Assembly: GCA_949745595.1 (NCBI GenBank)
Contig: CATJWN010000052.1
Coordinates: 1-55,687 of the forward strand
Direction of reading: 5' to 3'
Source of the DNA: an uncultured Clostridia bacterium
GTDB taxonomy: Bacteria; Bacillota; Clostridia; TANB77; CAG-508
Length of the DNA stretch: 55,687 bases
Every line of letters begins with the position of its first letter. Positions within the stretch are counted from its first letter, which is position 1. The notes beneath the pieces were generated by a model. The model made no database searches and was not told the DNA's origin. It was given only the letters and a program-made list of their open reading frames with translations. Position numbers and translations under genes: made by a program. This document shows positions 19,711 through 27,522 of the stretch, in pieces.

Positions 19711-19746
19711 AAAAAGGAAAAGTTTAACTCTTTTCCTTTTTTTGTA
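19711..19746 (+). terminator. Intrinsic terminator
   Basis: Stem aaaaggaaaag / cttttcctttt, loop tttaac-type, long T-tail, between the unknown gene and thyA. Confidence 0.8.
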
Positions 19747-19774
19747 TCAATATTTATGAAAAGGAGTAAAAATT

Positions 19775-20632
19775 ATGACTGAAGCAGACAAAAACTTTAT
19801 TGAGACTTGCAAAGAAATTATAGCACATGGATATTCTTCAGAAGGGACAAATGTAAGAACTAGATGGGAAGATGGGACAGAGGCAAATTATATATCATTA
19901 GTGGGAGTTAGTAATAAATATGATTTATCAAAGGAATTTCCAATGATAACTCTTCGTAACAATACTAATACAGTAAAAAAGGCAATTGATGAACTTTTAT
20001 GGATATGGCAAAAGAAATCAAATAGAATTGCTGATTTAGACTCACACATATGGGATCAATGGGCAGGCGAAGATGGAACTATAGGAAAAGCTTATGGCTA
20101 CCAGATGGCAAGAAAATATGAGTTTAAAACAAAAGAAGGAATAAAAGAAATGGACCAAGTGGATTATGTATTATATTTACTAAAAAATGATCCATCAAGT
20201 AGAAGAATTATGACAAATATTTTTTGCCATGACGAGCTTAAAGATATGAACTTAGAACCTTGTGCTTTTGGCACACAATGGCTAGTAAAAGAAGGTAAAT
20301 TACATTTAATATTAAATCAACGTTCACAAGATATGCTTGCTGCAAATGGTTGGAACACAATGCAATATGCTGCACTTGCTCATATGTTTGCACAAGTGGC
20401 AGGATTAGAAGTTGGAACATTAACACACAATATTGGTGATTGTCATATTTATGATAGACATATACCACTTATTGAAAAATTAATTGCAGGAAAGACTATG
20501 GATGTATCTCCAAAATTAGTTATAAATAATCCGACAAAGAATTTCTATGAATTTAAAGTAGAAGATTTTGAAGTTCAAGGGTATGAGTATAATACAGAAA
20601 TGAAACTTGGTAAGATACCAGTAGCTATATAG
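19775..20632 (+). CDS. thyA: Thymidylate synthase
   Basis: 285 residues. Methylates dUMP to dTMP with methylene-tetrahydrofolate. Catalytic Cys163 in EPCAFGTQW; QRSQDMLAANGWN is the phosphate/dUMP-binding stretch; THNIGDCHIYDRH supplies the late dUMP contacts. RBS aaaaggag. Forms an operon with folA (9-base gap), the usual pairing because ThyA oxidises folate to dihydrofolate. Confidence 0.96.
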   Translation: MTEADKNFIETCKEIIAHGYSSEGTNVRTRWEDGTEANYISLVGVSNKYDLSKEFPMITLRNNTNTVKKAIDELLWIWQKKSNRIADLDSHIWDQWAGEDGTIGKAYGYQMARKYEFKTKEGIKEMDQVDYVLYLLKNDPSSRRIMTNIFCHDELKDMNLEPCAFGTQWLVKEGKLHLILNQRSQDMLAANGWNTMQYAALAHMFAQVAGLEVGTLTHNIGDCHIYDRHIPLIEKLIAGKTMDVSPKLVINNPTKNFYEFKVEDFEVQGYEYNTEMKLGKIPVAI

Positions 20633-20641
20633 GAGAAAGAA

Positions 20642-21130
20642 ATGTTAAGTTTAATTGTTGCAGTTGCAAAAAATAATGTAATAGGGAAGGATAATGGCTT
20701 AATTTGGCATTTGCCTGACGATTTAAAGCGTTTTAAACAGATAACTAGTGGTAAGACCATTATAATGGGTAGAAAGACTTTTGAGTCACTTGGAAGAGTT
20801 TTACCAAAAAGAAAGCACATTGTGCTTTGTAAAAGTGGAAAACTAGAGGTAGAAAATGAGCAAGTAGAAGTAATAAAAGATGTTTCAGAATTAGATAAAT
20901 ATATAAATGATAGTGAGGAACATTTTGTTATTGGCGGAGCAAGCATCTATAAACTTCTATTAGATAAAGTTAGTAAGATGTATATTACTAGAATAAATGA
21001 AGATTTTGAAGGAGATACATATTTTCCACAAATTGATGAAAATATGTGGGAAATAGTAGAACAAATTAAAGGTCCACGTGATGAAGAAAACCCTTATGAT
21101 TATGACTATATAACTTACGTAAGAAAATAA
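20642..21130 (+). CDS. folA: Dihydrofolate reductase
   Basis: 162 residues, usual length. NADPH-dependent reduction of the dihydrofolate made by ThyA. N-terminal SLIVAVAKNNVIGKDN, catalytic acid in WHLPDDL (Asp27), NADP loop GKTIIMGRKTFESLG, and FVIGGASIYK. RBS aggagaaag. Followed by a terminator. Confidence 0.96.
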   Translation: MLSLIVAVAKNNVIGKDNGLIWHLPDDLKRFKQITSGKTIIMGRKTFESLGRVLPKRKHIVLCKSGKLEVENEQVEVIKDVSELDKYINDSEEHFVIGGASIYKLLLDKVSKMYITRINEDFEGDTYFPQIDENMWEIVEQIKGPRDEENPYDYDYITYVRK

Positions 21131-21133
21131 AAT

Positions 21134-21166
21134 AAAAGCCGACTTGGGTTCCAAGTCGGTTTTCTC
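21134..21166 (+). terminator. Terminator of thyA-folA
   Basis: GC-rich stem aagccgacttgg / ccaagtcggttt, loop gtt, T-rich tail. Confidence 0.88.
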
Positions 21167-21193
21167 ATTATTAATCTACTTTTTCAACATTAG

Positions 21194-22219
21194 TTAGTTT
21201 ATACTATTTTCTTTTGGTGTAAATAGTTTTACATAGTAAGGCTGTATATCTTTTAAAATATCCTTTACAAAAATTATATTTCCATCTACATCTTCCATTT
21301 TCAAGTTAGGATAGGTCTTAAGCATTTTTTCATTTGAAAAATGTTTTTCTGTGAATTCAAACCAAATAGAGTTTTCTTTTCTATTTTCATAAGCAACCTC
21401 GTAATAGTTAGCATTAGGAATGTTCAAATTATAATTGTGCACAAGTCTTGAATAAAATACATTCATTGCAATAGCAGAAATAATACAATCTATAACTAAG
21501 AAAGCAAATGAGAAATCAACGATTACAGGCAATAAGTACTTTGGTAATTTTTTCCTATGTTTATCTATGAAATTATCTATCATTGGGTGTATGTGTTTTA
21601 TTAGATATATTGCTAAAAGTCCCCAAGCTATTGAGTAGAATAAGCAAACCCTACCATTAATGTTAAAAGGTTCGGTAGAATAATCCCACCATTTTACATG
21701 TAAAATCATTTCTCCAAAGAGACTAACAAAGTATTCAATAGCAGAGCCTATTAAATATCCGCCAAAGAATAGTGTATAATTGTTTTTCTTGAAGTATTGT
21801 AATAATAAAATCATTATTACAGCGCCTAGTCCATATATTCCACAAAATGGACCATATAAGAAACTTTGTCTACTTTCAATTACTCCTTTAGTAAGTAGTC
21901 CATATAAGGTTTCTAAACAAAATCCAAAGAAACTATATATAACTAGGTACATCATTATACGCCAAATTTTTATTCCAAGAATTCTCATTTTTTTAGAATT
22001 TTCAAGTGTATCACTTTTTTCTTCTAGTTTTACAATAATTTCGTCTTTAATCTCTTCAGCTTTATCAATAGTTTTGTAATACTCGTCTTTTAGTTCTTTT
22101 ATTCTTTCGTCGTCATTTGATTTTGTCGTAAGCTCGTGTAATTCTTTTTTTACAGTAGTAGATTTTTCACTAATAGAATTACTAAGCTCAGATAATCTTT
22201 TGCTAAGTTTTTTCTTCAT
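21194..22219 (-). CDS. CmpB-like putative ABC transporter permease (PF06541 type)
   Basis: 341 residues from the ATG at 22219 (aaagga RBS at proper distance; an in-frame TTG at 22225 is less likely). A charged coiled-coil N-terminus (about 1-75, KKLSKRLSELSNSISEKSTTV) precedes about five membrane helices containing YSFFGFCLETLYGLL and FLYGPFCGIYGLG, the family hallmark. No ATPase is adjacent, as is usual for this family; the transporter label is historical and the role unknown. Confidence 0.82.
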   Translation of the reverse strand: MKKKLSKRLSELSNSISEKSTTVKKELHELTTKSNDDERIKELKDEYYKTIDKAEEIKDEIIVKLEEKSDTLENSKKMRILGIKIWRIMMYLVIYSFFGFCLETLYGLLTKGVIESRQSFLYGPFCGIYGLGAVIMILLLQYFKKNNYTLFFGGYLIGSAIEYFVSLFGEMILHVKWWDYSTEPFNINGRVCLFYSIAWGLLAIYLIKHIHPMIDNFIDKHRKKLPKYLLPVIVDFSFAFLVIDCIISAIAMNVFYSRLVHNYNLNIPNANYYEVAYENRKENSIWFEFTEKHFSNEKMLKTYPNLKMEDVDGNIIFVKDILKDIQPYYVKLFTPKENSIN

Positions 22220-22255
22220 ATACAATTTTCCTTTTACTACAAATTTGTTTTATTA

Positions 22256-22272
22256 TATCACAGTTTGTGATA
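22256..22272 (-). promoter_or_regulatory. Palindrome overlapping the -10 of the CmpB-like gene
   Basis: Perfect 7-bp inverted repeat TATCACA-gtt-TGTGATA. A TATAAT box for the minus strand (22252-22257) overlaps its edge. Candidate operator; no regulator is identified. Confidence 0.5.
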
Positions 22273-22287
22273 GATAAGCAATGTAAA

Positions 22288-22647
22288 TTATTCTATGCTT
22301 GAGCCAAAGGGAGCAAGAGATAATTTAGCAATTTTGAAAAATTGAAGTCCAAATGGGATACCTACTACTGTAATACACCAAATGCAACCAAAAAATAGAT
22401 TTTCTAATGCCATTGGAATTCCAAAGAAAATTAGCCATATTGTATTTGCAATTACTGATGGTATTCCGCCACCATATTCGATCTCTTTACCAAAAGGGGA
22501 AAATGATATTGTAGCAAATTTAAAACATTGTATACCATAAGGAATTCCGATTATTGTTATGCACCATAAAATTCCTGATATAGTCCAAGAAAGCCCACTA
22601 AGAAAACCACCAAAGATAAACCATAAAATATTTCCTAAAAAATTCAT
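22288..22647 (-). CDS. YccF-domain membrane protein
   Basis: 119 residues with two tandem copies of the YccF (DUF307) unit, each with a membrane helix and a CITIIGIPYGIQCFK / CITVVGIPFGLQFFK core followed by SPFGKEIE / APFGSSIE. Usually a small inner-membrane protein of unknown role. RBS gaaggaaaa. Confidence 0.9.
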   Translation of the reverse strand: MNFLGNILWFIFGGFLSGLSWTISGILWCITIIGIPYGIQCFKFATISFSPFGKEIEYGGGIPSVIANTIWLIFFGIPMALENLFFGCIWCITVVGIPFGLQFFKIAKLSLAPFGSSIE

Positions 22648-22734
22648 ATTTTTCCTTCTTTCATTTAAGTATAAATTTCTCTATTAATATTATAACATAA
22701 ATATTGTAAAAATGACCTTACAGTTTTGCAAGAA

Positions 22735-22770
22735 AAAAAGAACAAATATCTTTGATATCTGTTCTTTTTA
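22735..22770 (-). terminator. Terminator of the tRNA-Asn gene
   Basis: Stem aaaagaacagatatc-like with gatatttgttctttt and T-tail on the minus strand, directly after the CCA end. Confidence 0.75.
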
Positions 22771-22771
22771 T

Positions 22772-22847
22772 TGGCTCCTCTTGTTGGACTCGAACCAACG
22801 ACCTATCGGTTAACAGCCGAGCGCTCTACCAACTGAGCTAAAGAGGA
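22772..22847 (-). tRNA. tRNA-Asn (anticodon GTT)
   Basis: 76 bases including encoded CCA. Acceptor stem TCCTCTT / AAGAGGA, D-arm with AGCTCAGTTGGTAGAGC, anticodon loop CTGTTAA (GTT), T-arm GTTGGTTCGAGTCCAAC. The only tRNA in the window, so the key tRNA-Arg(CCG) and tRNA-Gly(UCC) questions must be answered elsewhere in the genome. Confidence 0.96.
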
Positions 22848-22985
22848 ATATGTTAGTTATTATTTCCAACAACAGTAAAATTATACACTAACGTTTTTTA
22901 AAATGCAATACTTTTTATAAATAAAAGAAATAATTAGTCAAATATTGATAAACTTCCTGAGGGGTTTCCCTTTGTAAAAATATAG

Positions 22986-23014
22986 TGGAAATTTTTATAA
23001 GGATATGGTAAAAT
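22986..23014 (+). promoter_or_regulatory. Extended -10 promoter giving a near-leaderless transcript
   Basis: TGGAAA, 17-base spacer, TAAAAT preceded by TGg (extended -10). The ATG of the AraC gene is only 6 bases beyond the -10 box and has no well-placed ribosome site. Confidence 0.5.
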
Positions 23015-23020
23015 TTGATT

Positions 23021-23824
23021 ATGAATATATATAAAGAATTAAACGGAATAATTGAATATATTGAAGAAAACCTAGAAAATGAGATAAAATACGAAGAACT
23101 TGCAAGACGTTTAGGTGTTAATGAATATACTATGCAAAGACTTTTTAGCTTGCTTTGTAATATTTCCATTGCGGAATATATACGAAGTAGGAGACTTTCT
23201 AATGCAGGTATTGATTTACAAAATTCAAATAATAAAATTGTTGATATTGCAGTTAAATACCAATATGAGAGTGCAACAGCATTTTCAAGAGCTTTTGAGA
23301 AGTTTCATGGCATTAAACCTAGTATTGTGAAGGAAAATCCAGAAAAACTTAAGATATTTACTAAACTAGTATTTAACGAGGTTCAGCCGGTTCAAAATAG
23401 TATAGAATATAGTATTGTTTCTCGTAGTGAAATAGTGTTATATGGAAAAGGTATAGATACCACAGAATCAAATATTGGAAGAGATGCACCAGTATTTTTT
23501 CAAGAGTTTAGGAAAGAGTATTGTCCGAAATTTGGTGAACCCAATTATGGTATGACTATTTATGAAAAAAGGTTTAAAAGTGATAAATTAAAATATTGTG
23601 TGTTATATGATAGAAAGCTAGAAGGGCTAGATAAATATGTAATTCCAAAATCTAAATGGATAGTTTTGAAAATACCTACACAAGAAGCAAAGGATATTCA
23701 AGAGATAACTTGTAGATTTTATATAGATTTTCTACCTAGTTCAAAATATAAATTGAAAGATATACCAGAACTTGAGTATTATCATGATGATGTTACAGAA
23801 CTTTTAGTAGCTTTAGAGGACTGA
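23021..23824 (+). CDS. AraC-family regulator with GyrI-like effector domain
   Basis: 267 residues from the ATG at 23021. N-terminal AraC double helix-turn-helix (about 5-105): YEELARRLGVNEYTMQRLF and AVKYQYESATAFSRAFEKFHGI. The C-terminal half (about 120-265) looks like the GyrI/Rob/BmrR-type small-molecule domain (FQEFRKEYCPKFGEPNYGM). Likely responds to a lipophilic ligand, as known for the family; the target is unknown. Confidence 0.88.
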   Translation: MNIYKELNGIIEYIEENLENEIKYEELARRLGVNEYTMQRLFSLLCNISIAEYIRSRRLSNAGIDLQNSNNKIVDIAVKYQYESATAFSRAFEKFHGIKPSIVKENPEKLKIFTKLVFNEVQPVQNSIEYSIVSRSEIVLYGKGIDTTESNIGRDAPVFFQEFRKEYCPKFGEPNYGMTIYEKRFKSDKLKYCVLYDRKLEGLDKYVIPKSKWIVLKIPTQEAKDIQEITCRFYIDFLPSSKYKLKDIPELEYYHDDVTELLVALED

Positions 23825-23855
23825 TTTTTTTAGTAATAAAAAAGTCAGTCTTTTT
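23819..23855 (+). terminator. Terminator of the AraC-type gene
   Basis: Stem gactgattttttt / aaaaaagtcagtc overlapping the stop codon, T-rich tail. Confidence 0.75.
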
Positions 23856-23907
23856 CTTTTTGTCCATGTTAAAATTGAAGTATATTTGAGAAAAAAGGAT
23901 GTTTAAT

Positions 23908-25806
23908 ATGAAAAAGAATTATAGCTATGAAATTTTATTAACTACACAGTTTGCAAATGAAGAAGCTTGGCTAAACTTAATACTCGGAATTTCTAAATTA
24001 AATGGCTTTTTAAAAAGGTGGAAGATTTATACTAAAATTGAACTAAATGAAGTTAGATATTTTATAGTATCTTCAGTAAATTTACCACCTGTTATTAATT
24101 CGCAAGGCGATTTTCTAATTAAGCCTGCAGAGGAGAGATTTAATAAAGTAAAGGCAAAGCAAAGTTTGCCATACTATTTATCTACGAAATATCCTTGTAT
24201 ATTAGATATTTATGATAGAAATGAAAGTCATAGAGGGAGAAAACTTATATTAACACAGATAAGTTTTAGGTCTTTTAATAGGAATAACTTTTTTACACAT
24301 ACAAAGTTATTTTTTGAAAAGAAAAATGGAAAAGTAATAAGAAAATGTGGATTATTAAATATTCCACATACTTTCTTAAGTATAGATTTTTCTGTGCATA
24401 GCAGATTTTTCCATCAAAAAGATGCTGTAAAATACCTAGATATACGAAAAAGTTTACATTTGCTCGATCATAATAACAGTAATTCTGTTTTAAAAGTTGA
24501 TACTTTTCCATACTTAGCAGACGACTTTTATTTGAATATTAACAATTACGATTTCGATAGACATTCTGTAGTAATGGGCTCAAGTGGTACTGGTAAATCG
24601 AAATTCATAAGTTCACTAATCACGGATATTTCAAACATATCAAGCTATAGAGATAATTATAAGATAGTTATGATAGATCCGCATAATAGTATAAAAGACG
24701 ATATAGGAGGATTAGATAATACAAAAATATTAGATTTTAAAACTTTGGAAAGAAGTATTGATTTGTTTGCTAAAACTAGTAAAGATGAAGTCGTAACTAC
24801 TGAGCTTTTTATGAGTTTGTTTCAGAATTTAATGGGTGCAATGTTTAATTCAAAATTGGAAAGAGTTCTAAGGCATAGCATACATTTACTATTAATTAAA
24901 GAGAGGCTTACTTTTACTAATCTTAGAAAATTAATCTTGGAGATGGATTTTAGAAATGAAATATTAGCAAAAGGTGAAATTCCTAATAGTATAGCAGATT
25001 TCTTCTTAAGTGATTTCAATGAGCTAAAAAGCCGCTCATACCCAGAAGCAATTGCTCCAATTATAGCATTTATAGACGAAATGCGAATGTTACCAAGCTT
25101 TAATTATGAAGGAAAGCAAGAAAGCTTGAAAGAGACTATACAGAATAATTTTTTAACTATTATTTCTTTAGATCAAACTAAAATAGGAGAGAAGGTTACT
25201 AAAACAATTTCAGGTTTGGCTATGCAGTCAATGCTTCAATTAGTGCAGTCTTATAGTTTTGAAGAACATATTATTTTCATAATAGATGAGGTGGCAGTAA
25301 TTGAGAACCCTATCATAAAAAGATTTCTATCAGAAGCAAGAAAATATAATTTGTCCTTAATGCTTGCTGGGCAATATTTTAGCCAAATAAGTGAGGATTT
25401 GAGGAAGGCCATTTTTGCAAATGTAATTAATTATTATGTTTTTAGAGTTGCAAGACAAGATGCTTTAATTTTGGAAAACAATATTCAAATGGAAGTTGGT
25501 GTGAAAAATTCCTATATAATTCGTATGAAAATGCTTACAGAATTAAATAACAGAGAATGTATTGCACGAGTAAGCAAAAACGGAATAATACTACCAGCTT
25601 TTAAAGCAAAGACAATGGATTTTGTTTCAAATCCACCTAAGGTTATAAACCAAATTTTGAGAACTACTATGATAAAAAACAATAAAGAACCGAAAAATAT
25701 TAGTTTCAATAAGAAGAGTGAATTTAAAATTGGTAATAGTGTAGATTTAGGAGCGATTATGAGGTCGCAGTCTGCAAGTAGAAGGAGATTAGAAAATAAT
25801 GGATAA
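23908..25806 (+). CDS. HerA/VirB4-like P-loop ATPase
   Basis: 632 residues from the ATG at 23908 (aaaaagg 9 bases upstream; an in-frame ATG at 23899 is too close). N-terminal 200 residues are a beta-rich adaptor (YEILLTTQFANEEAW); Walker A GSSGTGKS is at 224-231; Walker B IIFIIDEVAVIENP has Asp460-Glu461; SLMLAGQYFSQI is a VirB4/TraC-like motif; basic C-terminus. Such ATPases move DNA or protein in conjugation and related systems, but no mating-pore genes are next to it, only the Cys-rich partner whose start overlaps its end by 8 bases. Confidence 0.82.
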   Translation: MKKNYSYEILLTTQFANEEAWLNLILGISKLNGFLKRWKIYTKIELNEVRYFIVSSVNLPPVINSQGDFLIKPAEERFNKVKAKQSLPYYLSTKYPCILDIYDRNESHRGRKLILTQISFRSFNRNNFFTHTKLFFEKKNGKVIRKCGLLNIPHTFLSIDFSVHSRFFHQKDAVKYLDIRKSLHLLDHNNSNSVLKVDTFPYLADDFYLNINNYDFDRHSVVMGSSGTGKSKFISSLITDISNISSYRDNYKIVMIDPHNSIKDDIGGLDNTKILDFKTLERSIDLFAKTSKDEVVTTELFMSLFQNLMGAMFNSKLERVLRHSIHLLLIKERLTFTNLRKLILEMDFRNEILAKGEIPNSIADFFLSDFNELKSRSYPEAIAPIIAFIDEMRMLPSFNYEGKQESLKETIQNNFLTIISLDQTKIGEKVTKTISGLAMQSMLQLVQSYSFEEHIIFIIDEVAVIENPIIKRFLSEARKYNLSLMLAGQYFSQISEDLRKAIFANVINYYVFRVARQDALILENNIQMEVGVKNSYIIRMKMLTELNNRECIARVSKNGIILPAFKAKTMDFVSNPPKVINQILRTTMIKNNKEPKNISFNKKSEFKIGNSVDLGAIMRSQSASRRRLENNG

Positions 25807-26500
25807 AAAACAAACTATTCTTGAAGCAAACAAGATATTTAAAACGATTTTTGGAAAAGAATGCCCATATAATTTAGGAGAAATTTTGAATAAATTTGCC
25901 TTTGATGTTAAATTGCCTCAAAAAGTCCATGATAGCACAACAGGCGAGATTACATGGACACAGAGTATAAATTCTTCAAGATTTATAAAACAAGTTAATA
26001 TGGAAGCATATGATGAGAAATATGGGTGGATACAACCTAAGAAGGAAGTACAAGACCTAAACGAACTTTTGAAGCAATGGAAGCGTATTAATTATACAAC
26101 AACTGAGAGAGTATATGATTGTATAAATGTGAGTGAAAGTGATCCACTATATAGATGCGAAAATGTATTTAGGTCAACTGATTTAAGAAATTGCAAAAAT
26201 GCAATATTTAGTGATGGATCAGGAGATTGTGAAAGTATAATAGCATGTCAAAGAACTTCAAATTCAGCTTTTTGTATACGTGTAGATGATTCAAACAATT
26301 GTACAAATAGTTATAATGTAATATGTTCTAATAAGATTAGTAATTCTTTCTTTATACAAGACGCAAATAACCTAAATGAGTGTATGTTTTGCTCACATAT
26401 GTCTAATAAGAGATATTATATTGCTAATATGCCTTTTGAGGCAGAAGAGTATTTTGCGATTAAAGCTGAGATTATAAAATGGATACTTTCAAATAACTAG
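25799..26500 (+). CDS. Cys-rich repeat protein coupled to the HerA-like ATPase
   Basis: 233 residues, no recognised family. The first 100 residues are mixed and charged (TGEITWTQSINSSRFIKQ); the C-terminal half has Cys at 108, 120, 132 and 144 (exact 12-residue spacing), then 150, 159, 168, 176, 195 and 198, within repeated NSAFCIRVDDSNNCTNS and NSFFIQDANNLNECMFCS units. The pattern suggests a solenoid or beta-helix, or a metal-binding stack. The 8-base overlap with the ATPase gene implies translational coupling and a shared job. Confidence 0.65.
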   Translation: MDKKQTILEANKIFKTIFGKECPYNLGEILNKFAFDVKLPQKVHDSTTGEITWTQSINSSRFIKQVNMEAYDEKYGWIQPKKEVQDLNELLKQWKRINYTTTERVYDCINVSESDPLYRCENVFRSTDLRNCKNAIFSDGSGDCESIIACQRTSNSAFCIRVDDSNNCTNSYNVICSNKISNSFFIQDANNLNECMFCSHMSNKRYYIANMPFEAEEYFAIKAEIIKWILSNN

Positions 26501-26504
26501 GCAT

Positions 26505-26533
26505 TTGCAGTTTTTCAAGAATTATGGTATAAT
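26505..26533 (+). promoter_or_regulatory. Promoter of the GC-rich cassette
   Basis: TTGCAG, 17-base spacer, TATAAT with TGg extension, just after the Cys-rich gene. Confidence 0.6.
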
Positions 26534-26578
26534 CTAACAGTCGCAAAAATCTTATTTTATTTACAAGGAGTGAGCTAC

Positions 26579-26704
26579 GTGAAAAATGTACTCAAAGCAA
26601 CTGCCCTTGTGGGCGCGGGATTGGTCGTGTTTTTTATACTGGCCTTATCTTCTCTTTATACCATTGTTGAGTTGGAAGAGAGGTACCGGAACCGGTACGA
26701 CTGA
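26579..26704 (+). CDS. 41-residue membrane peptide in GC-rich foreign cassette
   Basis: GTG start 8 bases after aaggag. Encodes MKNVLKATALVGAGLVVFFI, then LALSSLYTIVELEERYRNRYD: a single membrane helix with a charged C-terminal tail. Composition is near 50% GC, unlike the neighbours. It contains two in-frame CGG codons (26687 and 26693) that read naturally as Arg, again unlike native genes. A strong GNRA-loop terminator follows. Function unknown. Confidence 0.6.
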   Translation: MKNVLKATALVGAGLVVFFILALSSLYTIVELEERYRNRYD

Positions 26705-26716
26705 TCTGGCGCGGAC

Positions 26717-26741
26717 GGACACCCGAAAGGGTGTCCTTTTT
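26717..26741 (+). terminator. Intrinsic terminator with GAAA tetraloop
   Basis: Perfect stem ggacaccc / gggtgtcc, GAAA loop, five T. Confidence 0.92.
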
Positions 26742-26764
26742 ATTTGCTATGCAACCCTAAAAAT

Positions 26765-26793
26765 TTGATAAATAGCGGAAAATGTGGTATAAT
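26765..26793 (+). promoter_or_regulatory. Promoter of the NUDIX gene
   Basis: TTGATA, 17-base spacer, TATAAT with TGg extension. The 5' leader contains gcttc / gaagc (26805-26820) enclosed by gtcc / ggac. Confidence 0.65.
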
Positions 26794-26845
26794 TATAATG
26801 TCCAAGCTTCGATAAGAAGCAAATCTACGGACAAGGAGTTATGTT

Positions 26846-27400
26846 ATGAACATGAAGGAGCGTTTTGCTCATCTGTTCAAAGCCGAAGGGAATTCCATCA
26901 TCACTGAATACATTATTCACAAGTGTTTTGATGGAATGAGCTTCCGCGATATCCGCAATTGGCTGGAACAGAATGGCTACGACCGGCACACTACAATTGA
27001 ACTGAAGTCGACAGAGATTCTCATTATAACGCCTAAAGGCATTATGATGCAGATGAGAACTGCCGATCAGGGTAAGTTGGGTGCGTTTGGCGGAGTCCTG
27101 AACGATGGCGAAGACCAAAGAGATGGCGCTGTGCGAGAGATTAAGGAAGAGACTGGCTTAGATGTGCAACCGCTGGACCTGCAATATGTGGGGTACAACC
27201 AGCACGAGCACGTCTACACCAACGGTGACAAGGCACTTTTCCACACTTATCGCTATGTGCTGAGGCTGAAGGAAGTCCCGTCTATGGTTTTGAACGAAGA
27301 AGCTAACGGCGTGGAGTTCGTAACGTCTATTGTCCCAAACATTATCGACCACCAGCAAAAATTTGTTGGTGACGCACTGAGCGGGGAGTTTGACGAATAA
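26846..27400 (+). CDS. NUDIX hydrolase, GC-rich foreign gene
   Basis: 184 residues. N-terminal helical extension (about 1-60), then a NUDIX fold with the box running from GGVLNDGEDQRDGAVREIKE to ETGLDV, matching GX5EX7REUXEEXGU apart from details. Hydrolyses a nucleoside-diphosphate-linked substrate not identifiable here. About 50% GC against about 30% around it, and codon 47 (26984-26986) is CGG in-frame where Arg is natural, so it was probably acquired recently. RBS aaggag. Nothing nearby suggests its pathway. Confidence 0.9.
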   Translation: MNMKERFAHLFKAEGNSIITEYIIHKCFDGMSFRDIRNWLEQNGYDRHTTIELKSTEILIITPKGIMMQMRTADQGKLGAFGGVLNDGEDQRDGAVREIKEETGLDVQPLDLQYVGYNQHEHVYTNGDKALFHTYRYVLRLKEVPSMVLNEEANGVEFVTSIVPNIIDHQQKFVGDALSGEFDE

Positions 27401-27427
27401 GAACTGTCAAGACGCAAAAGTGCGTGG

Positions 27428-27470
27428 GAGGTGAGGCGTTGATTTTAAAGTCAGTGCCTCACCTTCCTTT
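27428..27470 (+). terminator. Terminator of the NUDIX gene
   Basis: Stem ggaggtgaggc / gcctcaccttcc with an AT-rich loop and T-rich tail; marks the right end of the GC-rich segment. Confidence 0.75.
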
Positions 27471-27472
27471 AA

Positions 27473-27501
27473 TTGACATAAAATTTAAAAGATAGTATAA
27501 T
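27473..27501 (+). promoter_or_regulatory. Promoter of prmC-whiA-hemW
   Basis: TTGACA, 17-base spacer, TATAAT; 21 bases before the prmC start. Confidence 0.75.
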
Positions 27502-27522
27502 ATTTGCAGAATAGGTGAGAAA

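Noticed and set aside
26579-27400. Contaminating contig joined by assembly
   Set aside because: Promoter styles match and both edges flow into native genes, so transfer is favoured; a chimera cannot be excluded without reads.
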